A stretch of 64,000 nt of DNA from Akebia trifoliata (GCA_017979445.1 CM030706.1:10960967-11024966); one strand, 5' to 3'; shown: positions 34,594-47,290, counted from the stretch's first letter. Numbers and translations: made by a program. Notes: a model not told the origin generated them from the sequence alone.

Positions 34594-37500
34594 TGTAACA
34601 CCCCGAGTTTTCGATTCGTATCTCGAGAAACAAATAAATAGTGGAATTTTGAGAAAATCTTGAAAGTGGGACTTAGGGGTAAAACTTTTGGATGTTTTTG
34701 ATCATTTTTAATAGAATCTGACCTCACCATTGGATTTAAAATGATCGAAAAATATATTTTAGCCTATAAGCACGCTCAAATGCGAGTCCGAATATAAAAG
34801 TTGCAAAATCCTCAATTATCGGGTCGGATCAAACTAAAATAGTAACTTTTTGCTATAGCAAGAATTATTAAGATTCAATTACACCATTGGATTTATAATA
34901 AAAAATTATTAAATATGAACTATTTATATGTCATTTTTGGAAATCAGGAAGTCGAATTATAGTCAAAAACGAAAATGACGTCAAGTTTAGGGGTCACCTC
35001 AGGCTAAAAATGTAAATTTTTGTTGTACATAAAATTTATAGAAATTGACCACACCATTAGATCCGGAACAAAAAATTAGGCGAAATAGAATATTCATTTG
35101 TCAGTTTTGGAGTCCGGACGATCAAATTATCGTCAATCGAAATAATAGACGAAATACCGATTTCATCCCAAATTTTATATAAATAAATTTTTTTAAATAT
35201 TTTTTAATTCATTGTCATCCCAACCCGTCCAAAACCAGCCAATGAAATATGAATTTTTTTTCGATTTCTTCCGATCTTCTACCTCAGATCTCTCGCAAAC
35301 GGTTCATCGTTGATAACCGACGCAAAAGGGAGAAATGTCCACAGCTGCGTTCTCTACAAAATCCACCCAACCTCTTTCCATTTCACTTTCTTTTTCATTC
35401 AAAATCATCAAAAATCAGTCGTATTTATATACGGAAATTTTGAAACTTTGACCTCAGATTTCGTCCGTTTCGGAGTCAAACCGTCTTCCGACGCAGAAGG
35501 GAGGAAACGTTTGTAACCTCGACATCTACAAAACCCACCCAATCTTTTTTCATTTCACTTTCTTTGTCACCCGATATCGTTAAAAATCAGCCGTATTTTT
35601 ATACGAAGATTTCGTAACTTCGACCTCGGATTTCATCCATTTTGGTGTCAAACCGTCCTCCGTCGTAGAAGGGAGAAAGGACGACCACATCGAGATCTTC
35701 GAAACCATCGGGCCGGTTTTGAAAATCAACCTCTTCGAAGTTCGTTCTGTCTCGATTTCCATGTTGATTGCCTCGATTTCCGTGCACACGCTTTGATCCT
35801 TTCGCCTAGGGATTGTAAGGAACTTTCAATTTCTATTAGTAATCGTATATTGTGAAAATTGTATTTAGAATTTTATCAAAATTTTTTTGATATATTTTCA
35901 AAATATAGAATTCTTTTGTTATTTCAAAAATTCACGCCAGAAATTACATGTTTAATATGTTTAATTGTATTTTTAACAAATTATACGTGGGTAGGGTATT
36001 TTAACGGGTTATTTTCATAAATTGGGTCTTGTGCACTGCTCAGACCCCGTTTTGATATAAAATTTGTATTCTTTTTCAATATTATTGATAAAAATAAATT
36101 CTATAGTTGAAAATTGTGATTTAATATTCAATGAACTCATATTGAGTTGATGAATATCAGACAATGGATATTTTATTGAAGAGATTGAAAATCATAAAAA
36201 TCGGAAAAAGGGAAAAAAGGGCATGAAACGGTAGAATGTCAGAGTCACACCCGAGGGGTGATGTCTGTATTTTACGTTGTTGTGTTGTGTGTAGGTTGGT
36301 GAACAGATATCCAAGGATAACATTGCTGGTTGCATGTTTATTTAAATTTCTATTAGCGCGAGGCGTTGTTTACTTTTCCATTATGTTATTTATTTTAGGC
36401 GGGGTGGCCACACTTGCATGGTAGGAAACTAGATATCTATTCTCAACCTTGTATTGTTAATTTCTCTTTTATTTTCAAATGAAAATAATATATATATGTA
36501 GCTATTTTGTGAGTTGTTAATGGGTCTGTGAATGTCTGAAAGGATAATGCGTCATATCATCTGGAGTGGTGTACTATCCTGGGATGTACGGTAGGGACCA
36601 CCAAGCTCATACGTGGTATGGGACGCGTATGACAGTGGAGTCACAACTGGAATCCGGGATATTCCTCTCTATCTTTACCAGTGAACTTGTAATGTAAAGG
36701 TGGTCGTATACAAATGGTTTGTATATTTAGGAATCACATGTACGCCTGATAGGCATAGACGAAGATGATTAGTTAGTGATCACTAACAATCTATAGTAGT
36801 CGAACGTTCTGAAACATCGAAAAGACACCCATTGCTTACAATCAAGTCAAACGGCTAGCCTGAGCTGGATAAATGGTCAACTAAGCGTGGTAATCAGTGA
36901 CCAGCCACAAAATCAGGAACTAAAAGCTAGAGAAGAATTGTAACATCATGTCCCGACTGGGAGCGATCCAGTCATGAATCTCAACTCTCTAATTCCAATA
37001 CTCCACCATTGTGTATTATGTATCTATTGCCTTACTTTGATATATAAAATGAAATGTATGTTTAATATTTCTATAGTGAGTACTATTGATTGATGTAATG
37101 TCAGTTTTAAAATGTTTAGTTGCTCATCCCTGGCTTTATGTACCAGTTAATCGTAATTTTCTTTAGTAAAAATTTTGTATATTTTAAAATGATTCATTAT
37201 GTTTATTCGTTCATGTTAGGAGGGGTTATTAGTAGAAATTGTTTGTTTCTTTACGGGGTAACCATTGTTACTCACCATTTCCTTTTCCATGTTTTTAGTT
37301 TCAGATCCGAAACTTAACGAGGCAGGTGTAGAACATGAGTGAGAATCATCTGGTGGGTCAGACAGACAGTCAAAGTCCGTCACTTGGTGAGTATTGGGGT
37401 TATACCCCCTAGTGGTATCGAATTGTCCAAAAGTATTATAGATTTTGTTATGAGCGTTAGGACTTTTGTTAGAGTGAAAAATAATTGTATAATCATGTAT

Positions 37501-37734
37501 TCTAGTTATTTTTCCTCACTCTGATCTTTCGTACGTTATTAGACGTATATAAGATTCCGCTAGTATTCTATTTTATGTGTATATATGCAGAATTATATGT
37601 CGTTTATTAGGTGCAGGTTATACGCCTTGGAATGCTAACATAAGTAGAGGAGACAATGCCGAAATTTCGAGGTACCACATAGTACCTCGAGATCTGACAT
37701 GGGGATTTGTGTTAGTGTTCGGCGGGGCGCCACA
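34594..37734 (+). mobile_element. 5' LTR of Ret-7
   Basis: 3141 bp, begins TGTAACACCCCGAGTTTTCG, ends GGGGCGCCACA. It is followed by the primer site two bases later. TATA box at 35176-35185. Small open frames inside (35249-35789, 36236-36424) recur in the other LTR and are not genes. Confidence 0.92.
35176..35185 (+). promoter_or_regulatory. TATA box of the Ret-7 5' LTR
   Basis: TATATAAATA, repeated at 51042-51050 in the 3' LTR. If it is used, U3 is only about 0.6 kb and R plus U5 about 2.5 kb. Confidence 0.5.
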
Positions 37735-37736
37735 GA

Positions 37737-37748
37737 TGGTATCAGAGC
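37737..37748 (+). promoter_or_regulatory. Primer-binding site of Ret-7 (tRNA-iMet)
   Basis: TGGTATCAGAGC, the standard plant initiator-Met primer site, two bases after the LTR. Confidence 0.92.
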
Positions 37749-38420
37749 ATAATATTATATCCGTATGGGATACAGATCTGTTATGCTTTGGAAAATTGGC
37801 TGATACCACTGATATTAGATCGATAATCATAGAGTGTCATTAGGAATTCGATATCCGAGATCATTAGTAATTCTGTATTGGAATTTCAAGTTCTTTCATG
37901 TCTAGAAGTCTATAGAGCCCAATAAGCCCAGGATAGGATTCTAGGTTTGTTCTGTTAGTAATGGAAATGGAGTCCATTACCAAGTCTAAGCTATGATAGT
38001 AATTCATAGTTACGTAAGAGTGGTTTTGACCTTATTCTGATAAGTGCCTTGTTATAAATAAACACAAGCGAGAGGAATGGACAAGGTATAAGCTGAAACG
38101 TAACAAAGACGAGACAGGTTCTGGATCAAATCACTGATCCGATATCACAGTTAATGTCATTCATCAGACAGATAGCTAAGTCTCACGTCAAGTTTAGAGA
38201 TGAAATATGAATAATACAACCACCACTACCTCGAAGCCAAATGGAAAGAAGCCAATTAGTTTCTAATAAGCGACAAACAATTACGAAACTAACAAATTCA
38301 TAGGAAAAATAACAATAAGTGGGGAGTGATATTATAGACATACCAACTCAATGGATGGAAGAATTTCATAAGAAATAACAACATATACTACTAAATCCAT
38401 CAAAAGAAAAAGTTGTGGTA

Positions 38421-38462
38421 TGTTATGAGTGTAGCAAATCGGGACATAAATGAGAGCAATGT
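38421..38462 (+). pseudogene. Zinc-knuckle remnant in Ret-7, upstream of the capsid region
   Basis: The frame reads CYECSKSGHK-stop-EQC, a perfect C-x2-C-x4-H-x4-C spacing interrupted by TGA at 38451-38453. It lies 600 bp before the capsid remnant, whereas the knuckle normally follows the capsid. Rearrangement, or a fragment of another gag, is likely. Confidence 0.6.
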
Positions 38463-39021
38463 TCGGGTCAACGTCAGTTGATTAAAGATGTGTGGCTTTG
38501 AAAGATGCTAGATAAACCAATGTATGAGACAATAAAGCCACCATATTTTAATAAAGTTGATAACATATTCGTGCCATCCCGAACAGACAAGACTAGCGAT
38601 TGAAAGTGAGAAATGGTAAAAAACTTACCACGATTGCAAGGCGCACCATCAAATCCAAGAAATGAGGGAGTGTCGGACTTCTTCGCAATAGATAAACACT
38701 ACTCCACCTCAAGGACCACTACCACAGGTCATGCCTTTGAAGAATGAGAGAATTCCCTAGTCCAAAGGACAGGTAAATCCAGGGATGTAGTTGTAGAATT
38801 TACAATGATTACATCTACCGAGATTTGGGGACTTTTCCAATCCGGTTGAGGTCAATAAGTGGGTTTTGAAGATCTGAAAGATTTTAAGTGACATGTAATG
38901 CCCAAGAGATCAGTGGGTGATAGTGATTACATTCCATTTGGACGGGGATGCCAGTCATTAGTAATGTTTTGAGAGGAATGTATTGAAAGATTGATCGTTC
39001 GACTGGGTAGACTTCAAGAGG

Positions 39022-39640
39022 ATATTTCTCGATAGATTTATATCCAAGATTGCTCAAGAAATCAATCACAAGGAATTTTTGAGATTAGTGCAGTATAATC
39101 TATCGATTATAGACTATGGTATGATGTTCGCTACGTTGTCACGATATGCGCTCGAGCTTATCTTAGCAGATCTGCAAAAGGCCTGTAGATTCTTTAGAGG
39201 ACTATGATCCTACCTAAGGGCCAGGAGGTTGATGATTGAGATTACCAATTATAGAGATACGGTAAATCGAGCTTAAAGGATAGAACGAGAGGAGATAGAG
39301 TTATAGACCTCCAGGGGGCAAATTAGTTGACCTTAGATTTCTTTTATTCCCATATTAGATTTGGATAAGAGGCCGATGTATTCGAGGCTAATCTCCCCCG
39401 TATCCATGTATCTATAATATAGAACTCCTCCACTATCAAGTTGTAAAGTTCCCCAATTGCCAAGTTATAGAGTAGCTGGAGCTCCAATGATGCCAACAGG
39501 GTCAAAAGAACCAATAAGACAGGCTCAGAGCCTACAGACTCTAATCCACCAATTGCCCATTTCACAGAGATCTATGAAGACAGGATCGTCAACATGTTAC
39601 GCATGTGGGACACATATTATTTATTCCAACAGCTACAAAA
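39022..39640 (+). pseudogene. Ret-7 gag remnant
   Basis: From 39022 one frame reads EINHKEFLRLVQYNLSIIDY and MMFATLSRYALELILADL, then KACRFFRGL, a TGA at 39205-39207, and NYRDTVNRA. This is the retrotransposon gag (capsid) domain of Tekay/Del-type elements. The 39457-39663 segment continues gag and has CYACGTHI at 39595-39618, a decayed zinc knuckle lacking residues before the His. Several stops; no function expected. Confidence 0.75.
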
Positions 39641-39922
39641 GGCTAACTACAGCTAATAGTTAATAGGTTAAAGTGCAAATAAGACAAAGAACAACTAAAC
39701 AACTCATATAGCTATTAAAATAGAACAAGAACTTTTGCTTCCTAAGAGACGAGAACTCATAACTCAGGCTTATTAGCTTAGTTAGTGTGTAGTATCAGTA
39801 GGCAACGTAAAGGTAAGTCGTAGTGACACTAGTAGATAAAAATAAGAAATGTGAAGCCCTACGTTAGCTATTAGCTTAGATAGAGAACGATAAAATGATT
39901 CAAAGCGAGCCATGTAAAGTGT

Positions 39923-39927
39923 AGTGT
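39923..39927. repeat. Target-site duplication of Ret-8 (left copy)
   Basis: AGTGT; the second perfect copy is at 49319-49323. Confidence 0.9.
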
Positions 39928-41694
39928 TGAAAGCGCCCTCGATCCGCGGGGTGCGCGGATCCGCTTTTGACCTTTGAGGTTTGGGAGTCGCCACCTAGTT
40001 ATTGTGGTCTAGGAACCAAACTGACTCTAAAAAAGGCAAACTAATCTACGAAAGAGAAAAAGAGTCTGGGGATCACGTCACGGGGTTGGAAGGTGTTAGG
40101 CACCAACCCCGCCCGGCCAAAGCCGGTCTCTACTAACTTCCCAAAGATATCACATTGCTAAAAACCTAGATTAAAATAAAAATAAAAATTTCATACCTTT
40201 CCGATAGCAAGGATTTTGCTCCCTCAGATCTGACAAAAAGAGCTCCTTGTACTGTACTCCCTTGCTTCGTTCTGTCTCCGGATTTGACTTCAAATCTCTT
40301 TAATCAAGGTATCTCTTTGTTTTTGAATCTGAACTCTTCAAGTTTGTTGCGGATTTAAGGGTGTTTTTAGAGGGATTTTAGATGTTTTCTAGACTAAAAT
40401 TGAAGGGGGGATGTTAGGTAAGGAGTTGGGGCTCCAAAACTAGGGTTTGTGGGGGGCTAGGGGAGCTTCTAGACCTACTTCTCCTAGGATTTATGATTTG
40501 ATACGAAAATAGGGTGTGAGCACCTCTATTTATAGATGTTCTTTTAGGGTTGATTTGGATAGAGTTAGTGTTCAATTAGAGATCTTTTAATTAGAGTTGT
40601 GTTTTAGTTAAAATTGTTTTAGGTAGAATTGTGTTTTAATTAGAATTATTTTAGGTAGAATTGTGTTTTAATTAAAATTATTTTAGGTAGAATTGTTTTT
40701 AAGTTAGAACTCTATTAGATAGAGTTATTATTTAATTAGAATTCTATTATGACTTTTGGTCTTATTTGATTGACTTTTAATGTTTTGACTTCAGTCTTAA
40801 TTGATTGATTTTTAATATCTTGACTCCAGTCTTGCTTAATTGACTTTAATTTTGACTTCAGTCTCACTTGATTGACTTTAATACCTTGACTTTAGTCTTG
40901 CTTGATTTACTTTTAATTTTTGGAGAACCCCCCTCCATTATTTCTTTAATTCTTTGGACCCCCAAATGGAGGGGTCCTTAAAGAAATATCCCACGAACCC
41001 TCAACAATTTTGCCTGAGAGTCCGATTAATTGATTTTTTAGGTTCAAAATTTTAAATTAATTTCATTAATGTTTCACTTTAATTATTTAACGTTTTATTT
41101 ATTAATTTCGAATTTTTTAATTATGAAAATTGTGAAATTACTATTTTACCCCCGAAGAGGACTTTTCACGTTTTAAGTCGGTTTTTAATGTTTTAGGATG
41201 TTTTAGAATCGATTTTTCGTAAGAAATTCAATGGAAAATTAGTTTGTGTCATTTATGAAATTTTTTGTGTGAAATGGTGTGAACTTTATGAGGGGCATTT
41301 TCGTAATTTTGTCGAATTCTTTGAAAATTGGCTAAACAATTTATTTGATTTCGATTTATTATTTTATGTGTTTGAATGGGTTTTCCTAAGCGTAATGTAG
41401 GCTCTAGGGTTGTTTTGATGTTAGGGGTATTTTGGTAATTTGATAGTTTTTTAGTGATTTTTATCGTGAAGCTTCTTTTTATCTGAAAAATGATGATTTC
41501 TATGTTTCTGGAGTCGTATTTTCCTAGCGTAGCGTGGTTTCTAAGGTTTTGTTAGTTTGAGATACCTCATCCGAATTTCTGAAACACATCTGGTAACAAA
41601 ATAAAGTAATGGAATACACATCCATCATTGGGAATCATTGCGATCGGGTTGACGAGTTGATTAATCAGGCGGATGCAAAAATGGGGTGTCTACA
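39928..41694 (-). mobile_element. 3' LTR of Ret-8
   Basis: TG...CA ends, TATA box at 40526-40534 (complement). It is followed by GATGCCCCTCTTT (polypurine complement, 41695-41707). It is nearly the same length as its partner. Confidence 0.93.
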
Positions 41695-42144
41695 GATGCC
41701 CCTCTTTAGCAGAGGGTTGAAGCAAACTAGATAGCAAATCTATTTTGGTAGATAGTGCGATATCCGAATGCTAAAGCTAGTGACAGTTCATTTTGCAGCC
41801 TGATTTAGCAATTCGTCAGGGTGTTCGGATCCTTGAGCGTAAAACTCTCCCCGAACTAAAAGGTTGTCAGGTCCTCAAGCGTGAGCTTTCAGTGACAGTG
41901 TCAGATCCTTTAATTTTAAAGAATTCTCCTTGACTAAAAAGTGCAAGTGTGAGTGTGTGTACTGTGTGAAACTGAGTAAAAATGTGCCAGGTCCCAGAGA
42001 TCTTCTCTCACTGACAATAATGATTCAAAATTAAAATGTGTTTATGTAACGAAAGCAATCATGGCAAGGTTGAACAATAAAGTTATTGGAGTCATAACTT
42101 CGTTAAATCCTATTTGAAATTCTTTTTTTAGAGCACGAAAAGGT

Positions 42145-42680
42145 ATGAGTCTCGTTTATAGGACTCGAATCTATTGTAGCCACATTTACAATCCTATTAA
42201 TTCAATATGATTCAAACAAAGTTGGAGTCTCGTTTCTCGGACTCTAGATAAGGTTTACAGGAACTTAAACAATCCTATTAAATATGGAGTCTCATTTCTC
42301 GGACTCGAACTAAGGTTTGCAGGCACTTCAAAAAGCCTATGATTCAAAACGTTGGAGTCTCGTTTCTCGGACTCGAACTTAGGTTTGTAGGCACTTCAAA
42401 AAGCCTATTCATTCTATGATTCAAAAAGTTGGAGTCTCGTTTCTCGGACTCGAACTTAGGTTTGTAGGCACTTTAAAAAGCCTATTCATTCTATGATTCA
42501 AAAAGTTGGAGTCTCGTTTCTCGGACTCGAACTTAGGTTTATAGGCACTTAAAAAAGCCTATTCATTCTATGATTCAAAAAGTTGGAGTCTCGTTTCTCG
42601 GACTCGAACTTACTAAGTCACGTTTCTCGGGCTTAGTTTATAGGAACTTAAAAAATCCTATTAATTGATTCTATGATTCA
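42145..42680 (-). repeat. 3' UTR tandem array of Ret-8 (77-bp units, two hairpins each)
   Basis: Regular units with GGAGTC at 42354, 42431, 42508 and 42585 (77 bp apart), plus shorter or diverged units on the left. Each has GAGTCTCGTTTCTCGGACTC (GAGTC/GACTC arms) and AGGCACTTCAAAAAGCCT (AGGC/GCCT arms). It is unrelated in sequence to the arrays of Ret-2 and Ret-6. Confidence 0.88.
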
Positions 42681-43333
42681 AAATCGAGCTCAAAGTTTGA
42701 AAGATCAGGTCTTTATTAGCTTATCATGTATTTGGATTCATAATTATCATTGACTTCATCAGACTTTTAAATAAGATTTTCATTTTTATCATGTGATTAA
42801 GAACAAGACTTTGGAATTAAATGACTTTCAAAAATGCCCCTAGTTTCAAGGTTGGCTTTAATTGGAACTTGAGTACGAGACTGATAGAATGGATTACGCT
42901 TGAAAAATATGAACTCTGATGTATGACAGATAAAAGAACTAACATTCTCTTAAATTTAAGATTCTTAAGATTATCATATGTGCAATAAAGAATTGATCAT
43001 TTTCTTTAGAATTTCTTTTGAAAAATGCTTGAGCTGGACTTAAAAAATCTTAATAAATATTAGAATAGAAGATCTTCCTCTTCAAAGTTATTGATGATTC
43101 TACATCTTCCATTAGCGAACACTTGAACAAGTAAACATACTTTTGAAGATCCTACAATGTTCAAGATGACTTCTGATTTTTTCGACTTCAATATTGTCTT
43201 CATCGGATGTGAGCTCTTGGCTAAAAGACAAATATCGTGGCTTGAATGGTTCTGTAATTTCTGTACAAGCTTCCTTCTGAATTTTTCTTCTTGATGAGAC
43301 TTTTCCTTCCATTTGATGATGCCCTAATTTTTA

Positions 43334-43510
43334 CCTAGATCGCCTCTTCAGGTTTTCAATCTAGCAGGCTTTATTTTTCTTTTTTCTGATGATGCCTTGA
43401 TTTTTGCCTAGGTCGCCTTTTCAGGTTTTCAACCTAGCAGGCTTTCTTTTTTATAGTTATGCCCTAAATTTTGCCTAAGTCGCCTTTTCAGGTTTTCGAT
43501 TTAGCGGGCT
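43334..43510 (-). repeat. Stem-loop modules in the Ret-8 3' UTR
   Basis: Three modules, starting at about 43334, 43406 and 43473. Arms are CTAGAT/ATCTAG, CTAGGT/ACCTAG and CTAAGTCG/CGATTTAG (one G-T pair), with the loop CCTTTTCAGGTTTTC nearly constant. Confidence 0.75.
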
Positions 43511-43911
43511 TCTCTTTTTTTTCTTGATGATCTTGTATAACCAACTCGACAACTTCTCAGTTCCCTGCACCTTAACCGAGTCAATTAGCATTCAAGATGA
43601 CTTAATAGGTGGGCTTAGGATATGGTTTAGAAAGAAAAGATATAAGGCTCAACTTCCCAAAATGCCCCTAATCTTATATTCTCTTTTTTCTGTCAATTAT
43701 TTTGATTTTTTTTCTAAATGCCCCTAGTTTGGCATTATTTTCTTTTTATCAATTCTTTTGATTCTTTTTTCTAATGCCCCTAGTTTGGCATTCTTTTTTT
43801 TTTTTGTGCTAATGCCCCTAGTTTGGCATTATCTTCTTTTGAACCTTTTAATAGGGGATTTTCCTTTTGGGTGATACTTTCCTTAAGAGAATATATTTTT
43901 TCATGACCGGG

Positions 43912-43985
43912 CCTGAAGTAATTTCTCAGGTTGCCTACGTACCCCAAATATTTTTTTTCTCTTTTAAGATCAGGTCAAAACGTAG
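43912..43985 (-). promoter_or_regulatory. Conserved double stem-loop (Ret-8)
   Basis: CCTGAAGTAATTTCTCAGG and the CTACGT...ACGTAG pair are both present, although integrase is absent from this element. Confidence 0.6.
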
Positions 43986-43989
43986 TTCA

Positions 43990-45400
43990 TACTAAGATTC
44001 CCTCCAAAGGTTGGTTGGTATGGTTTAGAAAGAAACAGGCTATTTGATTTTTTTAGAGGCTGCAAGGGGCTAAAGAAGATTATCTTTTTCTTGGTAAGAC
44101 AGGAAAATGGTTCGACCAATGAAGGCCTCCTTTTGTGAATGCTGCTTAACTCGGTCAAAGTTTTAGGAATTCGATATCTGGATTACTCTGTCAACTAAGA
44201 TTTCCTTTTGGAGAATGAATATTCTTCAGTCTTCTTCTGTAAAAGAGAAATCTTCAGTCTTCTTCTACGGAGTTGAGTGAGACTGAGTTCTTTGTATTTG
44301 ACATTGACTCGTTCAACTATTTTCAAACTTCAAAAGAAATCTCATATTCTTTTGTGAATGAGAACTTTCTTTACTTGAGTGAAAAACATGGTAGATCCAC
44401 TTGTAAGTCTTAGCATCTTGTTGATGCTTTTAGCTATATCATCTTTGACAGATAATCTTTGACTTTGAAATCACTCTTGACTTGATCTATGTTTTTGTGT
44501 AATTCATCCATATATCCTTATGAGATCATGCAAGAACGTTGTTGAATTTCTCAAGTAAATTTATTATTCTTCTCATGTTCTGCTAAGGAAAATGTAGTAC
44601 CCATTTGCACTTCTTAAGTGTACTCTTTAATTCCAATATTTATTAAGTTTGATTAGTGAGCTCTAAGTCAATCCTCATGTTAGATATTATGCTCAAATCA
44701 TTATTACACGTATGATAATCAGAAGCTTCTATATTTTATTGGAGTTGAAAAACATTGATTGACAAACTCGACTACTGGATTTAAAGAATGACAAAAACTG
44801 GATTGAAACTCAAAGAAAACTCAGGGACAATTATCTACAAAGAGAGAAGGTCCTTTTGGGTGGATGGACTACTTGAACTTAACATTGGTACTTTGACTAG
44901 ACGACTCTTTTGACGGACCCAAAATGACATAGATGAGGATTTAAAATATTTAGGACCAATTATCACCCGATTGGAAGTAAACCAAGGTTAACCATTGACT
45001 CTAAAGGTTTGACTCTTAACCACATGATTAAAGTTTCGATATAGAATAGTCCAAGTTCGATGGGAAATATCGAATTCAAATGCACTATAAGTCTATGGTG
45101 ACCAAGAAAGTGAGAAAGATTAGGCACGGGTCTACCCCTGATTGGGATTGAACCTTTGATCAGACAAATTAATTTGATCCTAAGATCGAATCTTTCTATA
45201 TAAAGTGGTCTGGATCTTTAAAAGTGAAACCAATTAGTCCAACTGATTTGGTATTGATCAGTTTGATCCATTTGTCAATTGGGCCAACTGGTTTAAGTGA
45301 TTCAAATTAATCGGTACATTTCACGGATTGGGTCGGACCGATATTGCGGGTTTTGTTTGATTATTCTGGATCGGTCTGTCCACCTACCTATTGGTTTGAT
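43990..45400 (-). other. Ret-8 non-coding middle with traces of pol
   Basis: 44090-44180 matches the region after the Ret-2 integrase end (GGTTCGACCAATGAAGGCC). 44520-44600 resembles Ret-2 around 13000-13070. The remainder, 44600-45400, is of unknown origin. No open frame of note. Confidence 0.55.
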
Positions 45401-45409
45401 TGAACAAAG

Positions 45410-46260
45410 CAACCCGGGAACACCCATAGTCAGTTCGGGTCGTGACCTATAGGAAGGCTTCTAGACTCTAGGTTTACTACGTGCAATGCATTTTTATCTA
45501 GCCACCCTTGCCCAAGCACACCTATATACCTCTCGATACATGGTGACTTGGTTTGATATACCGTATAGGTGATAATCTAAAACCTCAACTCACTTCTCTG
45601 AAGTCAAAAACAGCAAGTTTGATCTCCAGTTGAGAGGTGGCGCACAATGCTGAGCAAGGGCCCACTTAAATACCTCTCGTCTAGAATAGACGTAGTCTAT
45701 CCCCCTCGTACAGTAGGGTACAGCGGGGCAAGATCTTGCTTAGGCACCGGTTTTGACCAAGAAGTGCAATTGATATACTTAGATTATCTTTTTATACCTA
45801 CGGGTACGAGACAAGAGTTGTAGCTTTCATAAATGATTTGGCATCTCACGAGGGGACCGACCACGTATTAGTACTACGTTGGCAATCGGGACATGTGACT
45901 GTATGGCTTACAATAGGACAAAGGCTCAGGTTGCCCCAGCCTGGGTGCATCAATATATCTCTCAGAATCACCTGATCAGACGGTATTAATGCCCCCAGTT
46001 TGATATACCCTAAGGTACGTGACTGGAGTTGTGGGTTTCATGAATGACGTCGCATCTCCGAAGAGACCGGGCCACGCACTAGTGCCACGTTGGCAAAATG
46101 GGACGTGTAAGTGCTCAAAACAGTAAACGTGCATGTGATGTGTGCAAAACAGGGTGGGGTGTGCCCGGGGCCTTTTTCAAACACGTGAGCCCATGGCCAG
46201 ATTATGTCATCACATATGGATATCAAATGAATATTGATCAAGAAAATAATCCAAAACCCA
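45410..46260 (-). other. Ret-8 5' leader shared with Ret-2 and Ret-6
   Basis: Aligns with Ret-2 18435-19220, including both copies of the duplicated block and the CCCGGGGCC end. It has no open frame of note, so its conservation is non-coding. Confidence 0.75.
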
Positions 46261-46554
46261 TCACATCGAAATTAAGATGAAATCAAACACATCACAAATA
46301 TATCTGTCAAGATCATGGCAAATCAATTAATGAGCATGGCATATAATAATTGATCAAACAAACATTGCAATAGGCATAATTTTTATAATTTTTAAGGTCC
46401 AATCAATGATCACTTTTGGGTGATCCAAAATAAATCGAGATTCCAATAGGTGTTACATTGATGATAGAATGACAATGGTTGAGATGAGCTCACTCTCAAG
46501 AACATTAATTGTGCCAACATTAGATAAATTCAGATTTTCTGTGAATTAGGGAAA

Positions 46555-47290
46555 TACAATCTGAACTTGCATCGATGATATCTAAGGCTCCTGATAACGA
46601 AATCGAGTGAACTCAAATTCTAAATTAATCTACTCGATGAGATCTACATTTTATTAATAGGTGTCCAGACTTCGTTCTCACCAGAATGTTCTGAAAAAAC
46701 GTTTTAACGTTGCTGTCCCAACTTTCATTCAGAAATAATTCTAGATTTACAGATTGAACTTACATCGATGATATCTAAGGCTTCCGATAACGAAATTGAG
46801 TGAACTCAAGTTCTAAATTAATCTATTCGATGAGATCTACGTTTTGTTAAGAGGTTCCCAGACTTAATTCTCACTAGAATGTTCTGTAAAAAAGTTTTAA
46901 CATTGCTGTCCCAACTTTCATTCAGAAATAATTCCAGATTTACAGATTAAACTTGCATCGATGATATCTAAGGCTTCCGATAACGAAATTGAGTGAACTC
47001 AGATTCTAAATTAATCTACTCGACGAGATCTATGTTTTATTAATAGGCTCCCAGACTTAATTCTCAGTAGAATATTCTCTAAAAAAGGTTTAACATTGCA
47101 GTCCCAACTTTCATTCAGAAATAATTCCAGATTTACAGATTGAACTTGCATCGATGATATCTAAGGCTTCCGATAACGAAATTGAGTGAACTCAGATTCT
47201 AAATTAATCTACTCGACGAGATCTATGTTTTATTAAGAGGCTCTCAGACTTAATTCTCACTAGAATATTCTCTAAAAACTTTTTAATATT
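46555..47290 (-). repeat. 5' leader tandem array of Ret-8 (193-bp units)
   Basis: Four units; CATCGATGATATCTAAGG starts at 46570, 46763, 46956 and 47149, exactly 193 bp apart. It lies 0.25 kb from the primer site. The same family is present in Ret-6 (54550-55515) and absent from Ret-2. Confidence 0.9.

Noticed and set aside
35249..37843. Small open frames within the Ret-7 LTR, several of which recur at 51116-52280
   Set aside because: They are duplicated because they lie in both LTRs; no start context, domain or codon signal supports them.
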